The notes beneath the pieces are model-generated. The model was not told where the DNA came from, made no database searches, and worked only from the letters and a program-made list of their open reading frames with translations. From the NCBI GenBank assembly GCA_966211955.1, contig CBIHOF010000003.1, positions 186,001-250,000 of the forward strand: DNA of 64,000 nucleotides, read 5' to 3'. Shown here one piece after another: positions 54,607-62,664 of this stretch; within the stretch, counting starts at the first letter, position 1, and each line of letters opens with the position of its first letter. Source of the DNA: Albitalea sp966211955. GTDB taxonomy: Bacteria; Pseudomonadota; Gammaproteobacteria; Burkholderiales; Burkholderiaceae_C. The position numbers were made by a program, and so were the translations under genes.

Positions 54607-56052
54607 TCAGTGCCGCCTGAACTGCCCGGGCGGCGTCCCGCGTTCAGTGCTCGGGATTTCATGCTCCTCCACCAGCGGCATCGGCCCCGTCTCTTCCAGC
54701 TCGCGGGCCCGATCCTTCGCGGCATACGCTTCGAGGCGGTTGTACAGGGTCTTCAGCGAGATGCCGAGGATGCGCGCCGCGGTCCGCTTCACGCGGCCGC
54801 ATGATTCGAGCGTGGCCATCGTCACGCGGCGCTCCACCTCTTCGAGCGGCGTACCCACGCGCACCACGATCAGGCCGCTCTGGTCTTCCGCGGCCAGGGG
54901 CGCGTTGGGCGGCGTGTCCGCGCCCTCCACCACCGAGTCGGCGAGGATGTAGGCGCGCTGCACGTAGTTCTTCAGCTCGCGCACGTTGCCCGGCCAGGTC
55001 AGCTCGTACAGCTTGGCCAGCGCATCGGCAGAGAAGGTCTTGTTCGTGTCCTCGGCCTTGTTCAGCTCGCGCAGGAACTGCTGCGCCAGCATCTCGATGT
55101 CGCTGCCACGCTCGCGCAAGGGCGGCAGCGTGATGGGAAAGACATTGAGCCGGTGGTACAGGTCTTCGCGGAACTTGCCTTCAGCCACCGCGCGTTCGGG
55201 CGACCGGTTGGTCGCGGCGATGATGCGCACGTCGGTGCTCACCGGCTCGGTCGTGCCCACGCGCACGAAGGTGCCCGTCTCCAGCACGCGCAGCAGCTTG
55301 ACCTGCAGGTCCAGGGGCATCTCGGTCACTTCGTCGAGGAAGATGGTGCCGCCCTTGGCCTGCTCGAAGAAGCCGCGATGCTGCCGGTCGGCGCCGGTGA
55401 AGCTGCCCTTTTCGTGTCCGAAGAGTTCGCTCTCGATCAGGTTGGGCGAGATGGCGCCGCAGTTGATCGCAAGAAAAGGAAACTTGCGCCGGCGGCTCAA
55501 TTCGTGGATGGTCCGCGCCGCCACCTCCTTGCCCGTTCCGCTCTCGCCCGTCAGCAGCACGGTGGCAGCCGTGGGCGCGACACGCGTGAGCTTGTCGTAC
55601 AGCGACTGCATGGGCGGCGATTCACCCACCATGTGGCCGAACCGGCCGGCACGTCGCAGCTCCTCGCGCAGCTCGCCGATCTCGCTCTTGAGTTCGGCCG
55701 CCTGCGGCTGGCGCCGCAAGATGGCCTTCAACCGCTCCACGTCCACCGGCTTCACGAGGTAGTCGCTGGCGCCGATGCGCACCGCCTCGATGGCGCTGTC
55801 CACCGACGCGTGGCCGGTGATCACCACCACTTCGGTCTGCGAGGGCGACTCGAGGTCGCGCACGAGGTCGGTGCCGCGGCCGTCGGGCAGCTGCAAGTCG
55901 GTCAGCAGCACGTCGGGCGACTGGCGAACCAGTTGCGCGCGGGCGCTGCGCAGCGAATCCGCCGTGGCCACGGTATAGCCTTCACTCTGGACGACTTCGG
56001 ACATCCAGCCGACGATGTCCGCTTCATCGTCGACGATCAGTGCGTGGGGCAT
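54607..56052 (-). CDS. NtrC-family sigma-54-dependent response regulator (second)
   Basis: A 481-residue protein; ATG 56052 is chosen because AGGGAG lies eight bases upstream. Receiver about 1-115 (ALIVDDEADIVGWM, phospho-Asp in LLTDLQLPDGRG, Lys in YLVKPVD); AAA+ about 135-370 with Walker A GESGTGKE, GSFTGAD loop and GGTIFLDEVTEMP; Fis-type helix-turn-helix about 425-450 (RTAARILGISLKTLYNRLEAY) and a 30-residue acidic tail. About half-identical in appearance to the protein at 24552. No adjacent kinase. It is 2.4 kb from rpoN. Confidence 0.93.
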   Translation of the reverse strand: MPHALIVDDEADIVGWMSEVVQSEGYTVATADSLRSARAQLVRQSPDVLLTDLQLPDGRGTDLVRDLESPSQTEVVVITGHASVDSAIEAVRIGASDYLVKPVDVERLKAILRRQPQAAELKSEIGELREELRRAGRFGHMVGESPPMQSLYDKLTRVAPTAATVLLTGESGTGKEVAARTIHELSRRRKFPFLAINCGAISPNLIESELFGHEKGSFTGADRQHRGFFEQAKGGTIFLDEVTEMPLDLQVKLLRVLETGTFVRVGTTEPVSTDVRIIAATNRSPERAVAEGKFREDLYHRLNVFPITLPPLRERGSDIEMLAQQFLRELNKAEDTNKTFSADALAKLYELTWPGNVRELKNYVQRAYILADSVVEGADTPPNAPLAAEDQSGLIVVRVGTPLEEVERRVTMATLESCGRVKRTAARILGISLKTLYNRLEAYAAKDRARELEETGPMPLVEEHEIPSTERGTPPGQFRRH

Positions 56053-56152
56053 GCGAGTTCTCCCTGCATTGGGCACGAGCGGGCAGCGGCAGTCCTTGCT
56101 GCCGCCGGTAGGAATTGCCGAGTCGCGGCCGCCGCAGCCCCATCCGGGGGCG

Positions 56153-57358
56153 TCAAACGGCCGCTTCTTTCAGCTCGCGGCAAATGGCAAGCCCGGTGGG
56201 CGCCACCTCGTCGGCCGTCGGCTGAACAAGCGGCGGACGCTCTGCCAGGATCTTCGCAATCGCATCTGCCACGCTTTGCGCCGCGCGGTCCCACGAGTAG
56301 CGCGCCACGGTGGCACTCATCTCGGCGATCCGCTCGGCCCGTTTCTCCGGGCTTTCGGCGAGCGCCCAGCGGCAGGCCTCGATGAACGAAGCGCGGTCGT
56401 GGCCGATGCGCACCACGTCGCCATACAAGCCCACCACGTCGCGCACCGGCGTGCTCACCACCGACTTCTCGGCCGCCATGTATTCGAGCGTCTTGGTCGG
56501 GCTGATGAAGCGCGTCGATTCGTTCAGTGCGAAGGGCAGCAGGCAGACATCCCAGTCGGCCACCAGCTGCGGCAGGACGGCGTAGGGCTGCTGGCCCAGC
56601 CAGTGGATGTTGGTGCGCTGCGGCAAGCGGGCCGGATCGATCTTCACGACCGGGCCGACCATGATCACCTGCCAGTCGGGGTCGGCGTCGGCGACCGCCG
56701 CCACCAGGTCGGTGTCCAGGCGCTCGTCGATCACGCCAAAGAAGCCAAGCCGCGGTCCGGGGATGCGGCCCTGGATCGCCTCGGCCTGGAGCATCGCGTC
56801 GATGCGTGCCGTGGCCTGCTCGGGTGCATAGTGCTGCGCATCCACCGCGCTCGGCAGGCACATCACGTTCGGATGCAGCGACTGCTTGGCCTCGTACAGG
56901 CTGGGCCCGCCGGTCAGCACGAGGTCGGCCTGCTTGATCAAGGCCGACTCGCGCTGGCGCAGTTGCTTGGGCGCGTCCTTGAATGCCGCAAGTTCATCCA
57001 TGCAGTCGTAGACGATGGCGCGCGGATGCAGCTCGGCAATCAACGGCAGCGCCATCGGCGTGTAGAACCACGCGACCCAGTCCTCGATCTCGCGATCGCG
57101 CAGGTAGTCGCCGATCAGCGGTTGCAATTGCGCCAGCTGGTCGTCATGGAAGCCGACTGCCGAGGAGCTGGTGTGCGGCTTGAGCACGGTGATGCCGGGT
57201 GCCACCTGCGTGGCCTCGATCCACGCCTCGCCTTCGCCCTTCACGGGCTCCTCGACGAACAGCACCTCGTGGTGCTTCGCCAATCGGGAAAGAAGATGCT
57301 GGGGACGTTGGTAGACGAAGTTCCAGCGCAAATGGCAAAACACGACGACGTGAGACAT
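56153..57358 (-). CDS. Glycosyltransferase family 1 protein (GT-B)
   Basis: A 401-residue enzyme from ATG 57358. The N-terminus VVVFCHLRWNFVYQRPQHLLSRLA and the phrase IVYDCMDELAAF are typical of the UDP-galactopyranose/TuaH-like GT group; LGFFGVIDERLDTDLVAAVA starts the donor domain, with ISPTKTLEYMAAEKSVVST as the E-x7-like donor site. Likely acts on exported polysaccharide. Upstream of the NtrC gene by 100 bases on the same strand. Confidence 0.85.
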   Translation of the reverse strand: MSHVVVFCHLRWNFVYQRPQHLLSRLAKHHEVLFVEEPVKGEGEAWIEATQVAPGITVLKPHTSSSAVGFHDDQLAQLQPLIGDYLRDREIEDWVAWFYTPMALPLIAELHPRAIVYDCMDELAAFKDAPKQLRQRESALIKQADLVLTGGPSLYEAKQSLHPNVMCLPSAVDAQHYAPEQATARIDAMLQAEAIQGRIPGPRLGFFGVIDERLDTDLVAAVADADPDWQVIMVGPVVKIDPARLPQRTNIHWLGQQPYAVLPQLVADWDVCLLPFALNESTRFISPTKTLEYMAAEKSVVSTPVRDVVGLYGDVVRIGHDRASFIEACRWALAESPEKRAERIAEMSATVARYSWDRAAQSVADAIAKILAERPPLVQPTADEVAPTGLAICRELKEAAV

Positions 57359-57431
57359 GTAGAACTGCCTTATTCAACAAGGATGTGATGAGGGTGTCGA
57401 TGGAGCGCTGAGCGCCCCGTCCTTTTCAGAT

Positions 57432-58079
57432 TCAGCCCTTTTCGGGCGATGAGCGCGACTTCGAGGACCGCGAGGCCGCTTGCGGCCTGGACTCGCCCTG
57501 GCTGCCCGCGGAGCGGCTGGAGCCCGTTGCGCTGCTCGAACGAGTCGTCTTGGCAGCCGCCTGCTCTTCTTCCGGCGGCAGGCCCTTCTCCTCGAAGAGC
57601 TGGGCGCGCTGCGTCTGCATCTCCTGCAGCACCGAATCCCAGTCCACGCCGGGCTTGGTGATCTGCTTGAACATCTCGCCTTCCTCTTCCTGCACATGGT
57701 GGTTGATGTACTCGCCCAGCACCTTGAAGGTGGCGGCGAACTTCTCTTCTTCCGCGCCCATGCTCTTGAGCTGCTCGATCAGCACCTTGACGGTCATGTG
57801 CTCGACCTCGGCCTCGTCGATCAGGTCTTCTTCCTTGATGGCGCCGCGCGCAGCGGGATAGAAGATCTGCTCTTCCAGCGCCGCATGGATCTCGAGTTCG
57901 GCAAGCGTCTGCGAGACCAGCGCCTCGGCGCTCTCGCCGTCTTCCTCGACGTCCAGCTTCTCGAAGTCCTTGAAGGCCTTCTTCGCCTTCTTGTGGTCAG
58001 CCTTGAGCATGTTGATGATCTCGGTCTTGGCGGTGCTGCGGCCGCCGGAGGCGCTGCTGCTGGTGGATCGTGTGGCCAT
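57432..58079 (-). CDS. Hemerythrin-domain protein with Ser/Arg-rich tail
   Basis: A 215-residue protein from ATG 58079 (GGAG upstream). The bundle ligands are seen in MLKADHKKAKKAF, EIHAALEEQIFYPAA, EVEHMTVKVLIEQL and YINHHVQEEEGEMF. Residues about 170-215 are a Ser/Ala/Arg/Lys low-complexity tail (RSSSATGSSRSAGSQGESRP), which could bind DNA or the envelope. A sigma-54-type promoter lies at 58135, divergent from the rpoN promoter. Confidence 0.88.
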   Translation of the reverse strand: MATRSTSSSASGGRSTAKTEIINMLKADHKKAKKAFKDFEKLDVEEDGESAEALVSQTLAELEIHAALEEQIFYPAARGAIKEEDLIDEAEVEHMTVKVLIEQLKSMGAEEEKFAATFKVLGEYINHHVQEEEGEMFKQITKPGVDWDSVLQEMQTQRAQLFEEKGLPPEEEQAAAKTTRSSSATGSSRSAGSQGESRPQAASRSSKSRSSPEKG

Positions 58080-58134
58080 GAGTTTCTCCTGGAGGTTGCG
58101 AAATGCTGCAAACGGCAGCAAGTGCAGTGGGACG

Positions 58135-58149
58135 GCAATCGACATGCCG
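58135..58149 (-). promoter_or_regulatory. Putative sigma-54 promoter (CGGCATGTCGATTGC)
   Basis: GGCATG at -24 and TTGC at -12, minus strand; predicted start near 58123, 44 bases before the hemerythrin gene. Confidence 0.7.
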
Positions 58150-58404
58150 CGCCCCAGGGGGCCCGATTGAGTTCGGACGTCGCAGCACTTGCGGTAAATC
58201 GCACAAACGGCCACGAAAATATGACCGCCGAGCGGCGTTTTGCGCACGCCGTTTGCTCCACACCCCCAAAACCGCAAGGTGCCTCTTACATCCCGCCGAT
58301 CGCGCGCAAGCACAGCATTCATGCGGGCTGCAGCCGAGTCGGGGGCAACCCGTGCAAGCTTTTGCCGCAGCTTGTTACGGCTGTCTCAGTCGCATCCATG
58401 GACT
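58150..58404. other. Intergenic region between divergent hemerythrin and rpoN promoters
   Basis: About 255 bases with no gene. It separates two divergent sigma-54-type promoters and is the natural place for shared upstream activator sites; AT-richer patches such as AAGCTTTTGCCGCAGCTTG (58357 on) are present. Confidence 0.5.
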
Positions 58405-58419
58405 TGGCACAGGTGTTGC
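58405..58419 (+). promoter_or_regulatory. Sigma-54 promoter of rpoN (TGGCACAGGTGTTGC)
   Basis: Exact TGGCACR-N4-TTGC. Predicted start near 58431, 27 bases before the rpoN ATG at 58458. It implies that this sigma-54 gene is transcribed by sigma-54 RNA polymerase. Confidence 0.78.
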
Positions 58420-58457
58420 GTTGACAGTGCACGGACAACCACCAACGAGCACTTCGC

Positions 58458-59933
58458 ATGAGTTCACCGGCGCTCCAGACACGCACCGAGCAGCGTCAGC
58501 ACCAGACGCTCACGCCTCGCCTCCAGCACGCAGTCCGCCTTCTGCAGCTTTCATCGCTTGACTTCGCCCAGGAGGTGATGGATGCGATGGGCAAGAACCC
58601 GTTCCTCGAGATCGAGGACCCCTCGGGCGAAGGTGCTGCCAACGCGAATGCCAATGGCAGCGACGATGGCAGCCCGGGCGCCGATGTCGCGCCCGTGACC
58701 GAGGCCGCGATCTCCACCACCATCACCTCGTCGGCCGATGCGGAGGCCGATGCCGCGTGGGAACGTGAATCCTGGCAGACCACCGGCGGCAGCGGCAGCT
58801 CCGCCAGCAGTTCCGGGGACACCGACGGCGTGATGGAGATGGTGGCGGCCGACGTGGACCTGCGCCAGCACCTGCACAGCCAGATCAACGTGATGCCGCT
58901 GAGCGATCGCGACCGCGTGCTGGTGTGCGCCGTCATCGAATCGCTGGACGACGATGGCTACCTTCGCTTGTCGCTGGAGGAGTTGGCCGAGATCGCCGAG
59001 CTCGACCCGCTGGTCGACCAGTGTGAAATGAACACGGCCTTGAAACTCGTGCAGTCATTGGACCCGTGTGGCGTTGGCGCGCGCACCGTGTCCGAGTGCC
59101 TGCTGCTGCAGCTCGAATGCATCGACGACGCGGTGGACCGCGAACTTGCCCGCCGCATCATCAGCGAGCACATGGACAAGCTCGCGCAGCGCGACATCCC
59201 GGGCTTGGCGCGGCTGTTCGACCGCGACGCGGCGCACATCGAGGTGGTGTGCGAGCGAATCCGCCACCTCGACCCTCGCCCCGGCTGGCGCTTCGGTTCG
59301 TCGCATGTGCACTTCGTGGTGCCCGACGTGATCGTGAAGAAGATCCGCGGCCAGTGGCAGGCTCAGCTCAACCCGGCGGTGGTGCCCAAGGTGCGGCTGA
59401 ACCGCGTGTATGCCGAGCTCTTCCAGCAGCACCGCAACTCCAAGCACGCCGAGCTCGCCGCTCACTTGCAGGAAGCGCGCTGGACGGTGCGCAACGTGGA
59501 GCAGCGCTTCTCCACCATCCTGCTCGTGGCCGAAGCGATTCTCAGGCGCCAGCGCCACTTCCTCGAGTACGGGCCGCTCGCGATGAAGCCGCTCGGCCTG
59601 CGCGAGATCGCCGACGAAGTGGGGCTGCATGAATCCACCGTGTCTCGGGTGACGAACAACAAGTACATGGCAACGCCCTCGGGCGTCTATGAGCTCAAGT
59701 ACTTCTTCTCGCGCGCGATGCCGACGGCCAGCGGCGGTGCGTGTTCTGCGACTGCGATCCGCGGCGTCATCCAGGACATGATCACCGGCGAGAACCCGCT
59801 GGACCCGCTGTCCGACGCCGAGATCGCGCGTCAGTTGGCGCGGCAAGGCCTGACGGTGGCACGCCGCACGGTAACGAAGTACCGGCAGATGCTGAAGGTG
59901 CCGGCGGTGGAGCGGCGTCGCAAGCACGCTTGA
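58458..59933 (+). CDS. rpoN: RNA polymerase sigma-54 factor
   Basis: A 491-residue sigma factor. Region I is the Gln/Leu-rich activator-contact helix (QTLTPRLQHAVRLLQLSSLDFAQEVMDAM, about 17-45); region II about 55-115 is acidic and Ser/Thr-rich; the core-binding part follows; the helix-turn-helix is LREIADEVGLHESTVSRVTNNKYM (about 380-405); and the RpoN box ARRTVTKYRQ is at about 472. It is not flanked by the usual lptB, hpf and ptsN genes, which suggests an additional, specialised copy rather than the housekeeping one. A perfect sigma-54 promoter upstream points to autoregulation. Confidence 0.95.
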   Translation: MSSPALQTRTEQRQHQTLTPRLQHAVRLLQLSSLDFAQEVMDAMGKNPFLEIEDPSGEGAANANANGSDDGSPGADVAPVTEAAISTTITSSADAEADAAWERESWQTTGGSGSSASSSGDTDGVMEMVAADVDLRQHLHSQINVMPLSDRDRVLVCAVIESLDDDGYLRLSLEELAEIAELDPLVDQCEMNTALKLVQSLDPCGVGARTVSECLLLQLECIDDAVDRELARRIISEHMDKLAQRDIPGLARLFDRDAAHIEVVCERIRHLDPRPGWRFGSSHVHFVVPDVIVKKIRGQWQAQLNPAVVPKVRLNRVYAELFQQHRNSKHAELAAHLQEARWTVRNVEQRFSTILLVAEAILRRQRHFLEYGPLAMKPLGLREIADEVGLHESTVSRVTNNKYMATPSGVYELKYFFSRAMPTASGGACSATAIRGVIQDMITGENPLDPLSDAEIARQLARQGLTVARRTVTKYRQMLKVPAVERRRKHA

Positions 59934-59970
59934 TCGGCGGCCTGAGTGGTGAATGGTCGAAGAGACGCTT

Positions 59971-60036
59971 CACCGCAGAGAACACGCAGACCACAGAGGA
60001 ATTCTCTTCTCTGTGGTCTCTGTGTTCTGCGTGGTG
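59971..60036. repeat. 66-base imperfect inverted repeat between rpoN and SemiSWEET genes
   Basis: Two 28-base arms (59971-59998 and 60009-60036) pair at about 23 of 28 positions, with a perfect inner CCACAGAG/CTCTGTGG. The arms are built from related units (ACAGAGAACAC, CTCTGTGGTCTCTGTG). It resembles small dispersed palindromic elements and may terminate both convergent genes. Confidence 0.6.
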
Positions 60037-60037
60037 A

Positions 60038-60328
60038 TCAACTGCTCTGCGCCCTCCCCGCCGCCCGCCGGTTCCGCCAATAAATCAACTGCCCGAGGAT
60101 CGCGCTGGCCAGCAGCGCCGCATTGACCGTCGTGAACACCACGTTTCCCGTCATTGCGCTGTAGGCCGTGAAGCCCACCGACGCGAGCGTCTGACCCACG
60201 AACAACCACTTCGACACGCCTGCCGTGCTGCGTGTCTTCCACTGCGTCCACACCTGCTGCACGATGGTGGCGAGCAGGATCGCCGCGCTCGCCCAGCCCA
60301 CCCACTCCTCGGCGCCCATGCCGCTCAC
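60038..60328 (-). CDS. SemiSWEET-type sugar transporter half
   Basis: A 96-residue inner-membrane protein with three hydrophobic helices. GTG 60328 overlaps the AsmA stop (GTGA). WVGWASAAILLATIVQQVWTQWKTRSTAGVSKWLFVGQ contains the PQ-loop-like STAGVS motif of SemiSWEETs, followed by FTAYSAMTGNVVFTTVNAALL. It should act as a dimer for facilitated sugar movement; the substrate is unknown. Coupled to the AsmA gene upstream. Confidence 0.82.
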   Translation of the reverse strand: MSGMGAEEWVGWASAAILLATIVQQVWTQWKTRSTAGVSKWLFVGQTLASVGFTAYSAMTGNVVFTTVNAALLASAILGQLIYWRNRRAAGRAQSS

Positions 60329-62457
60329 TTGCGCACCGGCGCCGAAGCGGCGGCGTGGCGGTTCGCTGGCTCAGGCGGCAGGTTCTTGTCACTCGGCTTC
60401 GGTGCCTTCGCGTCGCGCGCGCCGGCCGGGCCGTTCGCGTCCCGCAGCGAGCCGAGCGCACGCTGGCAACCACCGGCGCCTTCCTTGTCGCCCGCGTCAA
60501 AGAGCGGGATCAACGAGGCCAGCGGCGTCACTGCCGCGAGCGCCACCGCGGCAATCGCCTTCAGTGCAATCGGCTTCTTCTCGACGTGGAACTGCGGCTT
60601 GCTGAAGGTGCCGTCCACATGCACCGGCGAGCGCAACGACAGCGGCGTCATGTCCTTGGGCTTGGACGTCATCGTCAGGGCCAGTTTCTCGTCGCCGAGC
60701 GACACGGTCCCGTCAACGAAGAGCGTCGAATCCTTGGTGTCGATCATTGCAGCCTCGGGCTTGAGCAGACCGTTCTTGACGTCGGCCTTCACCACCGCGC
60801 AATACATGGGCAGTGGGTTGTCGCCGATGAGGAACACGCCCAGCCCTTGCGCCACGTCCAGGCCGGCAGCTTCCACCACCAGGTGCGAGATGGTGCCGTC
60901 GCGAACCCACGCCTGCACCGTGCCGTCGGTGGACGCGATCATCTTCGCCGTCGACTTGCCGCGCGCCTGCAGCTTCGCGTGGCCGCCGAGCCGCCCGGTG
61001 ACGTAGCCCACGTTCTCGCCGGAAGGCTTGGGAACCTGCGACGCCTTGTTGCGTGGACGCAGCCACTGGTCCAGCTCGATGCCGGCCCAGCGCAGGTCTG
61101 CCGACCACAGCGGGTTCGGCGGGTTGCCGTCGAGGCCGAGGTTGCCCTTGAGCTCGCCGCCCGAGGTTCGCGTGACGAGGTTGGACAGCTTGAGCACGCC
61201 CGATTGCAGCGACAGGTCGCCATCGAGCGGCGCCAAGGGCTGGCGGAACAGGCTGCCGAGGTCGGCACGGGCGAGCCGCACCTTGACGTCCGCATTCATC
61301 TTGTGAAGCGAAGGAATGTCGAATTCCTTCTCAGGCAGCACCTTGCCGCCTTGCGCCTGCACCTGCTGCTTCGCGCGCTCGGTGCCGGGCTTTTGCGCGC
61401 CGAAGGCCGGCAGCAGGTCGGAGAGCACGAGCTGCGTGCCGCGCAGCTCGCCCTGCATCATCGGCACCTTGGGCGCGCGGTCCACGGTGAAGTCGCCGCC
61501 GAGGTGGCTGTCGCCGACGTCGAGGTCAGCCTTCTTCAGCGCCCACACCTGGCCCGACTTGCTGAGATGGCCCTTGAGGGTGAACGCCGCCGTGTTGGGC
61601 AGCGTGAGGTGGAAGATGTCGCCCACCTTTGCCAACGATGGCCCCGACAGCGTGGCATTGCCGTCCACCGCCTGGAAGCTGAGGATGTCGGTGCCGGTGC
61701 CCTCGAAGCTGAACTTCGCCTCGCTGCCGCCATGCAGCTGGATGCTGATCGGCACCGCAGTGGCCGTCTCGCGCGCCACCAGCGGCAGCACGCCGGCCGA
61801 GGTCACGCGGAACTTGAACGGCACGTCCTCGCGATGGCCCTGGCCTTCGACGACCAGGCCGCCCTGGCCCTCGTGCGCACTGCCCTCGTTGGTGCTGACG
61901 CGCGCCTCCAGCGAGGTCTTGAGGATCGCGTCGTCGAAGAGAAGATGGCCCCGGGTGATGACCAGCTCGTCGAGCGTGGGCAGCTCGAACTGCTTGTGCT
62001 CGCTGTCCGGCTTGGCGGAGCCGAAAGTCCAGTTGGCTTGGCCATCCGCGGTGCGTTTCAAGGCGCCGTCCACCTCGCCGAAGCGCAGCGACGTGATGCG
62101 TGCCGGCTGGCTGTCGTCGTGGTGCATGAGCTGCCGCACCGTCGCGTAGGGCAGCTCCAGATGTGCGTCCTTCGCATTCACCAGGTCGCCACCGAGCGGA
62201 GAGCCGGGCCCCGCCTTGGCCGGCGGCCCGATGCGCAACGCGCTCGTGTCCACGCGAATGGAGCGCAACAGCTTGAGCCGGAAGGTGTCGCCGAACTCCA
62301 CCGGCCGGTCCAGCCGCTTGGTCAGCTCGCGTTGAGCGGGGCCCTTCAAGAAAGGCCAGCCCGCGGCCTCGCAGGCGATCAGGCCAAGCACCACGGCAGC
62401 GATGATGCCCAGCGGCCAGGCGGCGATGCGCCAGCGTCGTTTGGAGGTGGGGGTCAT
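60325..62457 (-). CDS. AsmA family envelope protein
   Basis: A 710-residue protein from ATG 62457. One N-terminal membrane anchor (WPLGIIAAVVLGLIACEAAG, about 13-33), then a long beta-rich periplasmic body with AsmA phrases: VDTSALRIGPPAKAG near the start and DAAQGLGVFLIG-like LDVAQGLGVFLIGDNPLPMYC and DTKDSTLFVDGTVSLGDEKLALTM in the C-terminal AsmA domain. These bridge-like proteins move or place lipids between membranes. A sigma-54-type promoter at 62493 precedes it. Confidence 0.9.
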   Translation of the reverse strand: MTPTSKRRWRIAAWPLGIIAAVVLGLIACEAAGWPFLKGPAQRELTKRLDRPVEFGDTFRLKLLRSIRVDTSALRIGPPAKAGPGSPLGGDLVNAKDAHLELPYATVRQLMHHDDSQPARITSLRFGEVDGALKRTADGQANWTFGSAKPDSEHKQFELPTLDELVITRGHLLFDDAILKTSLEARVSTNEGSAHEGQGGLVVEGQGHREDVPFKFRVTSAGVLPLVARETATAVPISIQLHGGSEAKFSFEGTGTDILSFQAVDGNATLSGPSLAKVGDIFHLTLPNTAAFTLKGHLSKSGQVWALKKADLDVGDSHLGGDFTVDRAPKVPMMQGELRGTQLVLSDLLPAFGAQKPGTERAKQQVQAQGGKVLPEKEFDIPSLHKMNADVKVRLARADLGSLFRQPLAPLDGDLSLQSGVLKLSNLVTRTSGGELKGNLGLDGNPPNPLWSADLRWAGIELDQWLRPRNKASQVPKPSGENVGYVTGRLGGHAKLQARGKSTAKMIASTDGTVQAWVRDGTISHLVVEAAGLDVAQGLGVFLIGDNPLPMYCAVVKADVKNGLLKPEAAMIDTKDSTLFVDGTVSLGDEKLALTMTSKPKDMTPLSLRSPVHVDGTFSKPQFHVEKKPIALKAIAAVALAAVTPLASLIPLFDAGDKEGAGGCQRALGSLRDANGPAGARDAKAPKPSDKNLPPEPANRHAAASAPVRK

Positions 62458-62492
62458 TGCAGTCCTTGTCGCTCATGCATGACCTGGTCCCG

Positions 62493-62507
62493 GCAAGCGC
62501 TGTGCCG
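62493..62507 (-). promoter_or_regulatory. Putative sigma-54 promoter (CGGCACAGCGCTTGC)
   Basis: GGCACA at -24 and TTGC at -12, minus strand; predicted start near 62481, 24 bases before the AsmA gene. Confidence 0.7.
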
Positions 62508-62664
62508 TGCCGCATGTAAGAAGTGCAGCGGCACGCAAGGCCTTGTCCGGGGGGCTGGCGCAGCACGCCAGCGTTGTTAGACTCTTCGCAGACCAGGCGC
62601 GGAACAGCGCTTCGCGGCCCAGCCGCACCGCATTGGACGAGTCGGATCTGTGTGGAAATTCTGC

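Noticed and set aside
60232..62580. 782-residue plus-strand open frame
   Set aside because: Shadow of AsmA; no recognisable fold, and AsmA has a good start, coupling and promoter.
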